Of a stretch of DNA of 64,000 nucleotides, positions 37,051-47,406 are shown in pieces. This stretch comes from Nymphaea colorata. Taxonomy: Eukaryota > Streptophyta > Magnoliopsida > Nymphaeales > Nymphaeaceae. A program made the position numbers and the translations under genes. The stretch covers positions 10,180,571 through 10,244,570 of the forward strand of contig NC_045138.2 of NCBI RefSeq assembly GCF_008831285.2, in the 5' to 3' direction. Position 1 is the stretch's first letter. The number at the start of each line of letters is the position of its first letter. Under the pieces are notes generated by a model. It searched no databases. It worked only from the letters and a program-made list of their open reading frames with translations, and was not told the DNA's origin.

Positions 37051-37829
37051 GTTTTGCATAACTCTCTGCTTCTATAACAAAGATGGAGATGGGAGGGGTA
37101 AGAACAGATGGCACACCCGATGGGACCCATTATTGCCCATGTAAGGATTTCTTGGATCATATATAAGTCATTTTTCAAATGTCAGATATCAATTGCATGG
37201 ACCTTTCATGGCTATATATATTGGCATCATATTTGTGTACATTTAAAATTAATTGAGAATAAAGCATGTTATCTTAGTTATATAATTTATTCTACCTCTC
37301 CTCAATTTAGGAGTTGTATGGAGCCCATGCACGCTCTCTCAAATTTTTCAAATCTATCTTTTAAGAATGTATGCAATAAAGCCATCTATTTTCACATATA
37401 CTCATGAATTTTGAAAACAATCTTGACCTATATCAAGTCTTGGTCATAATGTTGTTGGACTATTTCTAGGACATTAGTCTAATGTATAGCTTTACAACTA
37501 GACCAACCAATTAGACTAAAAAGTCCCCCATTAGCATCAAAATGAATAATAGTCTCAGTATATTGATAGTGAGCAAGGAGAATTGAAGAGCCCATATTTA
37601 CAAAACCCTTACAAGAGTCTATGCCAATACCATAGATTTGGCATATAGGCATACATTGAATTTTTGATAAATCGGGATCTATTCAACCCATTTATTCTGC
37701 TTGGGTTCGAAGACCAAATTTTTTAAATGGTGTATATAGGTAGGGGCCCTAAGAAATACATTATCAATTGTTTGATTTATCTTCAATTGCTTACTTAGAT
37801 ATATGATATGGAATGTCCGACAATGTCTC
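37051..37829. other. No gene recognised
   Basis: AT-rich sequence between element D pol and the plus-strand mobile-domain pseudogene. The expected gag of element D is not readable here, which suggests deletion or insertion at about 37050. Confidence 0.4.
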
Positions 37830-39100
37830 CAAGTTCATGTCCAAACCCATTGTCAAAACTCTTCTTGAGTCTATATTGGGTCAAGTCATGTCAATATCTA
37901 ATCAAAACTTTCATTTATCAAGATAGACTCAAAAATCATTTTTTCATATGACTATATCATATTAGGGTTGTGCGAAGGTTGATCTAGACTTCTCATCATT
38001 CCAAGTGAAATCTTCCTACCTCATTGGTATCTCTCATGGTACTCAACCTTTTCGGTGTATGTTCGTGGACCACTTAGAAGATTGTGGTTTTGAAGAAGCG
38101 GTCAATCTTGCCATGCAACCCATCAATGAAAATCTAATTCATGCAATCCCAAAAAGTTGGAACCCAAGGACCAATACTTTTTTGTTCTCATGAGGTGAAA
38201 TGACAATCACCTTAGATGAATTTTCAAGTATAATGGGTTTGCCCAAGTCAGATGGTGACCCAAGAAGACCAATTAAAAACTAGTTCCTCATCAATCAAGG
38301 TCAAGGCAAAACTCTAGAAATAATTCTCAAACTCATGAAAAAACGGAGTTGGCCATTTTTAGAAGAAGATAGACGTCAATACCACTAGTTGGAAGAACTT
38401 TGCGAAGCGTATTCAGAATATGTCAATCCTGCTTCATTCTCTAGAAGTGTTGTAGACAAATACAAAAATTTTATGGTAACCTACACCATGGGTCTCGTCT
38501 TCTTCAACAATGCAATAGACTTTTGCACAATTCATCTCCTTAAAAAATGGAGGCATGTCAAAGTCCGTCGCCTATCCATAGCAATGGCAGCCTTGGGTTT
38601 CTTACCAAGGATTGACCAACTTTTCAATTGGGGATATAAACTTGATAGAATGATGTGTCTTCATATTACAATCATGATTCTATGAACACGTAGGGTTACA
38701 ATCATGTCTTTTTCAAAATACGAATGGTAGTTATCCAATGTGGAGCAGTACCATGGGAAGATTCTGCTATCATTTGGGACTACTTTGATAGAGAAGTCAC
38801 CAAGTCCAGATATACCTACAACCAGGTCAGAGGAAGTCTTCTACTGAGACTATTTTTCATAGTTGACTATCATCCAGAGCATTGCATCAGACAATTCTAG
38901 AAATATCAAAGGAATGCATATAAAATTAAATCAAAAGGAGCCATCATGAAGGGTGAACTAGACACCAAATACTGGTCAGGAATATACACGTGTCAAACAA
39001 CATTGGGAATTATTTGCCCACTCATACCTTCTCATTGGTCCAAGCATGAGTTTTGAATATGTCAAATAGTGGAATGAAGTCCCCCCATCTATCTTTCTAT
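37830..39100 (+). pseudogene. Plant mobile domain / DUF7745-like pseudogene
   Basis: One plus-strand frame (38005-38685) reads through two open blocks. The first includes NLAMQPINENLIHAIPKSWN-TNTFLF, then GEMTITLDEFSSIMGLP. The second includes ELCEAYSEYVNPASFSRS and YTMGLVFFNNAIDFCTIHLL, then RRLSIAMAALGFLPRID. This order resembles the plant-mobile-domain / DUF7745 family, proteins related to the MAIL1/MAIN type and often carried by transposable elements. At least three stops interrupt the frame between 38190 and 38390, and a frameshift follows 38685. Later pieces (CTHSYLLIGPSMSFEYVK-like) extend the similarity. It lies antisense to elements D and E and is nonfunctional. The family assignment is from recall, not from a search. 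Confidence 0.55.
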
Positions 39101-40134
39101 CCTAGAACACTTTTGCACGGTTCGGCAACACATGCACTACTAGAGGGTTTAAAGTTTCACATCAAAATTCGACAGAATCTCATCTACATATCCTATTTTT
39201 TCGATTCTAGTCTATTGGAATTGTAGAGAATAGCTATAGACCGCAGCCTAGGAGAAGAAATCAAAGTTTCTACTATCAATTTTTAGAATTTTACATTTAA
39301 TCAAAGAAACTGCAATAACTTCCATATACCTAATATTTTAGCAAAATTTATATTCCAGATTATTACAACACACTAGAGGAAACATTTGGTAAAGTTTTAT
39401 CACCAATGAACACTTTGCCTCTTCTCATATTTTTTGTCCCTACATTCTCTCTCTCTCCCTTTTCTCTTTCTCCCTTCTCTCTCTCTCCCCTCTTCTCATG
39501 TTGCCTCCCAAAATGGGATGGCAATGTTTATAGGCAAAAAATAATATATTTTATTACTTAATATTATATTTTATGTTAATATATTTTATTTTTAAGGAGG
39601 TTGTGAAAATTAATTAAATAATAAATAGATGTGAAAAAATAAATTTAATATTATGAGGATGTTAGCATAGTTAACTAGATTTAAATGATTAATTTTGATT
39701 CTAGATTAGCTTAATGCTTAATCCTAGCTTAAGAGCTCTAATTTCAATATTAATTGAGTGTTTAAGCTCTTAAACTATCATTAGCTAAACTTAATCATGA
39801 TTAGAATAATCTAATCTTGATTAGTCAATTACTAATCTACCTGTGGTCAAGCCACTGACCAATGACCATAATACCCTGATCTCACTAGGTCTTGGATGGT
39901 TTTTAGCCTCCCAATTTGACTACGAGTTTCATAACCATTGGATATCAACTTTCTATCTGGTTTGAAACACAAACAAGACTTAGTTGAGTGATTTCTATAT
40001 GAATTATTAATTTTGAATCTTGATATAATTTCTTAACAATCATTTACACAGGAACATAATAGGATTCAAGAATTTTTAGGGCTAAAACTGTATTTCATTA
40101 ATTGTTTTTTATGCTAAAAAGCTTGTATGTTATA
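39101..40134 (-). other. Probable 3' LTR of element E (AT-rich, no gene)
   Basis: No coding domain is visible. On the minus strand this follows the polypurine tract of element E, so it should be its 3' LTR. The terminal TG is mutated (TTATAACATAC) and the far end was not located. A CT-rich microsatellite lies at 39445-39500. Confidence 0.45.
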
Positions 40135-40160
40135 ATTCTTTCCCCCTTAAGAAAATTTTG
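40135..40160 (-). promoter_or_regulatory. Element E polypurine tract
   Basis: On the minus strand the sequence GAACAAAATTTTCTTAAGGGGGAAAGAAT corresponds to the usual GGACGAAATTT...AAGGGGGGA ending of plant gypsy elements and abuts the LTR start. Confidence 0.65.
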
Positions 40161-40389
40161 TTCTTGAAATTTTTTTTCTGTGAAAATAGTACTTGGGGAT
40201 CTTGTTCTTTGCATATCAGTTTTCAACTCTCAAGTACTGTCAATGGCTCTGGGTGATGCCATTCCACCTTCACTATTATTATCCTCTTTCTTTTCAGTAT
40301 ATGTTTCTGTTCATCAACTATGCAAATTGGTTGGTCTGTATATGTCAAATCTTCTCAAATTTTCAAATCATGATAGTTGATTACATTAC

Positions 40390-41390
40390 TATGATTTGGT
40401 ACATACTTTCGCAACATTGACACATGTAAAATATGATGAACCTATGAGTATTGTGGTGGCACTGCTAGTCACTATGTTATTTTTCCATCTCTTTCTAAGA
40501 TTTCAAATGGTCCAATGAATCTAGGGTTCAATTTGCCCCTCTTACCAAATCAAAAAATTCCTTTAATTTACCCCTCCCACTTCAAAGCTCAAGGGTCATC
40601 ATCTCTTATCATCATAACTTTTCTAACAATCTTCAGCCACTGATAATTTATTTGGTATCATCTTGATTTGGTCAACATATGTTGTAGAATCGAAGGATGT
40701 TCTAGTTTGATTGGCATGGGCACCCATGTAAAGCTTCAAAACGTGTCATGCCAATATTAGAATGACCAAACTATTATTATAGGTAAATTCAGCTAGTTTT
40801 ACATGTTTATCCCATTTGTCTATCCATTCGATAGAACATGCTCATAACATATCCTTCAAGGTTAGAACCATCATCTCTGTTTGCCCATCGGTTTGGGGGT
40901 GGAATGCTGAACTCATATGCAACTTGGTTCCCAAAGCAAACTAAAGGGCTTTCGAAAGGTGAATAGGGGATCTCATTCAAAAATAATTGTATGTTGTACA
41001 CCATGTAGTCAAACTATTTCATCAATGTACAATCTGACTAAAGGTTCCAATGACTGATTAGCTCTTATTGGAATGAAGTGAGTGGACTTTATTAATCGAT
41101 TGACAATGACCCAAATGGCATCATATTGTTTTTGAGTCCTTGGCAATCCCATAATAAAGTCCATTGCCATATCCCCCCGTTTCCATAGGGGATTCTCAAT
41201 TGGTTGTAGTAACCCTCTAGTCTTTTGGTGTTCTGCGTTAACTCGCTGACAAATAAGATATCTTGCCACATGTTTGGCAATATCAAATTCCAATTCTAGC
41301 CACCAAAATTTTCGCTGAGCATTTTGATATTACTTGCTACTAGTTGAATTGTATACTTATGACCATGTAATTCATCCAAGAGTTTCTTTC
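40390..41390 (-). pseudogene. Element E integrase remnant
   Basis: The open segment 41009-41293 reads DIAKHVARYLICQRVNAEHQ (zinc-binding C-x-x-C end), then RGDMAMDFIMGLPRTQKQYDAIWVIVNRL (catalytic core start; the usual VDRL is NRL). It ends at LVRLYIDEIV with a stop where the next residues should be. Later pieces include the tail around ALPPQYSQVHHIF (about 40450). It is defective. Confidence 0.8.
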
Positions 41391-41734
41391 TTACTTTTGT
41401 ATCACTTGGTATCCATAACTGGACTTGAAAACAAACACCGTCATTGCTATCCAAAGGAAAATCTGATTCACCTATCTAACATTGGGCAGTCATTTGATTA
41501 TAATTAGATTGTCCTTTTTTTCTGTCTAATCATTTCAATTAGGTTGAAAAGGGTGCCATGAAGACAATTCTTCAATTAATTTCCATTTTTGAACTATCAA
41601 ATTTCCTATAGTTGCAGTACCCTTGCAACTAAGGGCATTTGCTACAAAAGTTGCCTTGCCAAGGTGGTAAGGTATCTTAAAATCATAATCCATCAAATAC
41701 TCCACCACACGACGCTGTCAAGGTTCAAATCTTT

Positions 41735-41995
41735 CTATGAAAACAAATAAGTAAGCGACTTATGATTTGTAAATACTTCGAATTCTATACCATATAAGTA
41801 GTCTAGCCACATTTTTAAGACATGAACCACGTCACCAAGTTCCAAGTCATGGGTTGGGTAATTACGCTCATGTGGATGTAGTTGTTGTGAGACATAAGCG
41901 ATGAATCGCCTGTTCTGCATCAGGACTGCTCCATAACCATATTGAGAAGCATCAATATAAACAGCAAATCCTTCGTTTCTAAGTGAAATAGCCAA
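41735..41995 (-). pseudogene. Element E RNase H remnant (well preserved core)
   Basis: An 86-codon open stretch reads [21 protein letters not shown] (first catalytic Asp in YIDAS kept), then [24 protein letters not shown] (catalytic Glu kept), then [19 protein letters not shown], where the usual catalytic Asp of FTDHKSL is Asn. The RNase H of an LTR element degrades the RNA of the RNA:DNA hybrid. The D-to-N change should inactivate it. Confidence 0.8.
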
Positions 41996-41999
41996 GACT

Positions 42000-42870
42000 G
42001 GTGTCTTGCATAGCTTCTATTCCAAAGTTTGAAAATTTTGCTCGCATTTTTCTCCCCATTCAAACTTTATTCATTTCTTCATAAGTGCAATCATAGGTAT
42101 TGCTATCTAAGAATATCCTTGTATAAACCTTAAGCAGCCAATACCAAGAAGGCTCTCATTTCAGTAACATTAGTAGGAGTCTTCCATTTTTGAACTGCAT
42201 CAACTTTGGTTGGATCCACAACAATACCTTTATCAGAAATGATGTGCCCTAATAAGCTTATATCAGACAACCAAAAGTCACACTTTGAAATTTTTGCATA
42301 TAACTTGTGGTGTCAAAGAATACTCAACACTTTCCTCAAGTTGTTCCTTGTGTTTCTCTTGGGTGGATGAATAAATCAACACAACACAAATAAATACAAT
42401 AACAAACTGATCAAGGAATTATTTGAACACGATGTTCACTAAAACCATGAACAGAGCTGACACATTAGTCAATCCAAAGGGTAGAAAACAAAATTTATAA
42501 TGCCCATACCATGTTCTAAAAGCAGCCTTAGGGATATCTTCTTCCTTAATTCTTAATCATGGAGAACAAATGGGTGTTCTTTGGTTGTCCAACAAATCTT
42601 CAATTTTGGGAAAGGGATACTTGTTCTTAATGGTCACTTGATTTAGCATTTGATAATCAATGCATAATCAAAATGACCCATCCTTCTTCTTAACAAATAA
42701 AATTGTGCACCCCAAGATGATACACAGTCTATTAAATCCTTTATTGGTAAGCTCTTGCAATTGTTTCTTTAATTCTTCTAGTTCAGTCGATTCCATTCTA
42801 TAGGGTGCTTCTCAAATCGAAGTAGTACCAAGGCACCAAATCAATAGTAAACTCAATCTCTCACGGTGGA
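42000..42870 (-). pseudogene. Element E reverse transcriptase remnant
   Basis: Pieces in order are SSWGAQF with [10 protein letters not shown] (42730-42690), [27 protein letters not shown] (42680-42590), [21 protein letters not shown] (42525-42465) and FVIVFICVVLIYSSTQEKHKEQL (42400-42330). In the last, the catalytic FIDD-equivalent is FICV. Both active-site aspartates are lost. A frameshift lies around 42560. Confidence 0.8.
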
Positions 42871-43129
42871 GGTAATCTTGAGAAATCTTACGGGAATACA
42901 TCTCCAAACTCTCAAACCATTGGGATTTGGTCTATCTTCAGTGTTTCAGTTTTCTCTATAGCCACATAGATGAGATAGACTATGTCATAACCTTTTTTGT
43001 TTTCTCGCATCCACAAGTTGGCTACAATTATTTCTTATGTGCGTTCACAAGTCTATTCTTGGAAGACTATAGGGTTAGAGCTATTGGCCCGTATAGTGAT
43101 CATATTTCTACGGTAGTCAATGAACATAT

Positions 43130-43430
43130 CATGCTCACTCATCCAGCCCATACCTAGGATTATGTTAAATCCCTCTAGATCAATTATTATGAGGTTTGTT
43201 GAAAGTTTGCTTCCTAAAATTTCTATTCCATCGTCACGTAAATACTATGTACAATATTCATGAAATTCCATGGCACTTGACACTCTAAATTCATATGGTG
43301 CATGTAGTGTTGGTAAATTTAAACATAGAGACAAAGGTTGAGATATAAAAGAATGGAATGCTCCAAAATCAAACACAACACGTGATAATGTATGAGTAGG
43401 ATAGCTTCAAGAAGATCTGGATTTTGATGA
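43130..43430 (-). pseudogene. Element E protease remnant
   Basis: The minus strand gives VFDFGAFHSFIS (the D-S-G-A active site reads D-F-G-A), then, after about 60 codons, FNIILGMGWMSEHDMFIDYRRNMI, matching the ILGMDWL---A-IDC--K end of gypsy protease. Stops lie between. Confidence 0.7.
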
Positions 43431-43439
43431 TTCATAATT

Positions 43440-44434
43440 GTTGTGGCATACACCCTTCCTGATACCTTCTTGTTTGAAGCTCAGTTTGCAGGTTGTGGTG
43501 GCTGAGTATGTCTAGCTTGAGGTAGTCCTTGTGGTGAAAATCTTTGTTTCTTAGTTCATTCTTTAGTGAAATGTCATTGTTCACCACAATCCAAATATGC
43601 CCTTGTGAGTCTAGGACAAGGCCTCCCAAAGTGTAGTCAATGACAAAATTGACAATCTTCATGATGGGGCTTGATTTGGAACAAAGGTTTATGAAATGGG
43701 AGTGATGAAAAGGGTTTATACTTAGGCACAAAAGGTTTCTTAGCTGAGGCATGTGGTGATGATCCAAACCCATAAACCTTTCCTTTTCCTTGAGCTTGAA
43801 TTTGACTTAGAGTCTCTTGTATCTGAGTCACTTTCTCAATTGCCAATGTTAGGTCTACATGACTTGTTCCCACTATTCTCAACCCAAACTATCATTTAGT
43901 CCTCTAACAAATTTATTTACCCTGCCCTTTTCCGTAATGCATGTTTTCAGACAGTATTTTTCCAGATGATGGAACTCAAAGATATACTCTTGAATCGTTC
44001 TACCACACGGAGACAGTCAAGGAATTATTGCAACTACCTTTCCTTGACATGATCAGGAATATATTTTTCTATAAAATTTTACTTGAATTGTTCCCAAGTT
44101 ACTGCCTGACTGTCAGACTTTATCTGTTTAGTAATAAGTTTTTGAGCAAAACTTATTTTCATGTTCCGAACTACCTGATTTAATCGAACCTAAGAGTAAC
44201 TACTTCTACAGCAAAACAAAAAGGTTTCTATCTATCTTCTTGCCCTATTCCATCAAATATCCCTGGAGACGGGATGTAAGCACTCACAATATCTTGATTG
44301 TGCCTTATCTCTTTGTTCAACAAATGGATCATTCTTATACAATAATCACAATGTAGCGGGTATAGTTTAGCGATAAAAGTGTGAATCATTCTATTACCAA
44401 CTGAAATAGTTAGGGGTTCTTCAGTTTGATACAT
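43440..44434 (-). pseudogene. Element E gag remnant
   Basis: Several frames are needed. QKLITKQIKSDSQAVTWEQFK-NFIEKYIPDHVKERQ appears around 44170-44060, as in gypsy Gag W---F---F---Y-P----E. A linker and a degraded Cys/His region around CPRLTRAYLDCGEQ-HFTKE follow at about 43620-43570. Stops and shifts are frequent. Confidence 0.65.
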
Positions 44435-46507
44435 TCATATTCTGATTGTAAACTTTATTTCTTATAAGGGTTTAACCATTTCCTATCAATGCCACACCAA
44501 CTGCTCTGCAGTGGGGCCAGCGGTTGGAACAGAGACACATTTTTTTATGAATTCCAATGTGGTAGGGACCAATCAATAGTTCAAGTTACACACTCCCATA
44601 ATCCATCATCGCCTTTGAGAATCCACTTCAACTGTTACTATCAAATAAAAAAATACATTGTGGTTGAAGGGAAATATCCAAATAACATGTCATATTGTTT
44701 CTTTTTAATAGTCCATATTTATAGCAATGTAATACATTTTTTTGTTCCTACCAGTCATCAGTTGGATTCCTGTACTAAACTGCAATTATTGTAGGCACTA
44801 CTCTTGAGTTGAATAAAGTAACTTTAAATTCACCCAAATCCGTAAGCAGTTCTTGACCCCGAAGCAGAGGGAAGGGATGACGGTATCTCCCCATCACCTT
44901 GAGTCCATCCAAGAAAAAATTTGAGAAATTTTCAAAAAGTATACCTACAAAAAAAATAATAATACAAAAAAGCGCATTCGATGTGAAAATATATACCGTG
45001 AAGGACAATATTTTTATTTTAAAAGTTAATTCAAATGTTCTTTTTATAATACAGCTTACCATATTCTGTGCCAGCAATCATATCATATCAACACAACAGC
45101 AATACCGATAATTACAAGAGTTAGTTACTAGATAGGGGAAGGTTGAGGGCTTCTTCCTTATTAGATGATAGAAGAGTTAGTTACTCGACGTCTCATTCAA
45201 GCATCGCTGGTTAATTGAACGGTTGTCGGCCAAATGTTACAAGGGGTACTACTTAGGATGTTATCCGGGGCCGATTCGTGATCAGAGGGAGAGAGAGAGA
45301 ATATGTGTGAATGCTAAGAACTAACGGTTTTTTTGTACTCACAAAGGCATGGCTTCCACTTGCTGAACAAGATGCGTTGCCATCCCAACAAATTGCTTTC
45401 TATACGCTGTACTCGGCCTATTAAAAGAGCGTCTTCCATTAATGTGCCTGGGGCACATTCATGAAACTCTGCCTTTCAAAGAACTTAATGTTTCTGTTAG
45501 TAAATGCCCTTTTAGGGGTGCCCATAAATATTCTTTTTAAGATGCCAATTTTATTTAAAACAACATGCCGGCGATGACTATTATAGGTGGTATTGCCAAG
45601 AAAATGAAAAGATTTGATTTTCTTGGATCTCAAATCCAAGGTTGGATCTTCCTTATCCAAGATTTGACAAACGATGAATCTCAAAAAGGAGGGTTTCAAA
45701 TCCATAAAATAGGCAATATCCTCAGGATTGGATTTCAAATCAGCACTGGATGAAATGCACAGTTTAAACAAGCTGTAGGTTAAGAATGTGAAGGGTCGGA
45801 CATCCAATCTACGGATACAAAAAAAAAAAAAAAAACACAAACATAGCCCAAGGGTGCAATTGTTTTCTCTGATCTGAAGGGACCTGGAATCCCTGGTCTA
45901 GTATTCCTAAAGAATCGATTTCCGCAATAACATTACGGCCGTGCGTGGATGCACGCTCAAAACGACGTTTCTGAGGTAAATAGTCGTTTTTATTTTCGGC
46001 ATGTTTTGGCTCTACACAGAACTGGTTTAATCGAAGTTTTGCAAAAAAGCGGGGAGAAAGTAAACGTGGATCTCGTGTTCCCAACAGGAAAAAGGCCCAT
46101 GATCTAAGTTTGATGGGGTTCTGATCCAATATTAGATCCTCGATTGTACAAACACGCTTTCCATATCAGAGTCCTTTTCCCTGTCATTAGAGTGACTGAG
46201 CTTTTTGTGACGTGTCTAATCAAGACTTCATTGGTCGGCATTTACCCACGGTTTTCCTCCGTCCACAAAGGTCAAGAAAATGTGGACAAACCTGTGGGGC
46301 GTCGATGGGATAAACTCCTTTTGTTAACACTCATACATTAAATTACCTTTCTCGCTCCATAATTTACTTACAACATGTTTGATGGAAACCTTGCAAACCG
46401 TGTGCTTGGATTCTGCAAGCTTTCAAACTCGAAAGCGTTTACGTCATTGTTATGACATTATTCTTGTATAAAGCACAAGTCAAACCATGCAACCAAACCC
46501 CACTTGT

Positions 46508-46540
<33 letters not shown>

Positions 46541-47060
46541 GTTCAATGCAATTATGTAATGATGTCGTACCTGCTTAAAATTTAATAGTTATTAAATTAG
46601 TATTAACCGCAGTATACGGTGTGGTGATCTATTATGATGACTTTAGTTGACGATGTATCATGTATGGTTTTTTTAACTTATACATATAAAACAAATAATT
46701 TGTAACACCACAAATTTGAATATGTATGTGCCATGAACAAAGCTATAGAAAAAGAAAAAAGACCAGAAAATGAGTGGCATGAGTTCAACTTGCATCGATA
46801 GTGTTTCACATATTAAAATTTCGACGTCATTGAAAGCAAAGAAGAAAACAAATCCCACTTCCCGACACGCATTGCACCAAAAGGACAACAGAAAGGAAAA
46901 GTCAGTATTAGATAAAATGAAAATAACACCCTCAAGCAAAAGGTATATTCCACGCTTCTATTCTATTGGAGAAGGTACTTGTGCACCAATCCTTCTTTGC
47001 TTCTCACCTCGGCCTTTTCCTTCCATTAATTGAAGGTGGCTTGTTACATGTTTGAAATGC
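44435..47060. other. Intergenic region upstream of thioredoxin reductase
   Basis: I see no recognisable gene. Open frames at 45439-46129 on the minus strand show no family motif. A (TA)n run lies at 46507-46534. The final few hundred bases should hold the thioredoxin reductase promoter; I cannot name a specific element in them. Confidence 0.5.
46507..46536. repeat. TA microsatellite
   Basis: A perfect (TA)n run of about 28 bp. Confidence 0.9.
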
Positions 47061-47265
47061 ATTGGCCCTTTCTCTGCATACTAAATTGGTAGAGGTTTGC
47101 CTAACTTTTCCAGGAAAAAAAACTGAAGAAAACACTTTCCTTGGAAAACGTTTTCCTTCTTACGCCAACAACGTTCAGAGACACGTTCGTCATTTTGGAA
47201 AATACAGAGTCCATTCTCGTCATACAGAAAAAGGAGACCGCCACCAAACCGTTAACGGTTTCCGG

Positions 47266-47406
47266 ATGCCGCCGGTTGCTGGCGAGGGCATTCCTCTAGT
47301 CCCCATCGCTGTCCGGGCGTTGGCTCTCCGCATTATAACAGCCATGCGCGCGCGGCTCCTCTCCCTCCTCCACAGAGTCAAACCCTTGACCTCCTCCGCC
47401 GGCAAG
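47266..47406 (+). other. Candidate mitochondrial presequence of NTR
   Basis: Forty-seven codons precede the conserved MDGL start. From the second Met (47344) the sequence [21 protein letters not shown] has four basic residues, many Leu and Ser, and no acidic residue, as expected for an amphipathic import signal. Known NTRA/NTRB genes use alternative starts for cytosol and mitochondria, so dual targeting is likely but not shown. Confidence 0.6.

Larger units (their letters stand above)
40135..44434 (-). mobile_element. Ty3/gypsy element E (chromovirus-like), decayed but in full order
   Basis: On the minus strand gag (about 44430-43440), protease (about 43420-43130), RT (about 42870-42000), RNase H (41995-41735), integrase (about 41390-40800), the integrase C-terminus (about 40560-40390) and the polypurine tract follow in canonical order. 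Stops and shifts occur in every part except a clean RNase H core. I could not find the 5' LTR or primer-binding site to the right of 44434. Confidence 0.8.

Noticed and set aside
45439-46129. Two minus-strand frames between element E and NTR
   Set aside because: No recognisable motif, AT-rich and overlapping a homopolymer run. I cannot support a gene.
47062-47265. 68-codon N-terminal extension of the NTR frame
   Set aside because: It opens with a TTG and contains no in-frame ATG before 47266. It also reads through probable 5' UTR. The conserved family starts at MDGL (47407).
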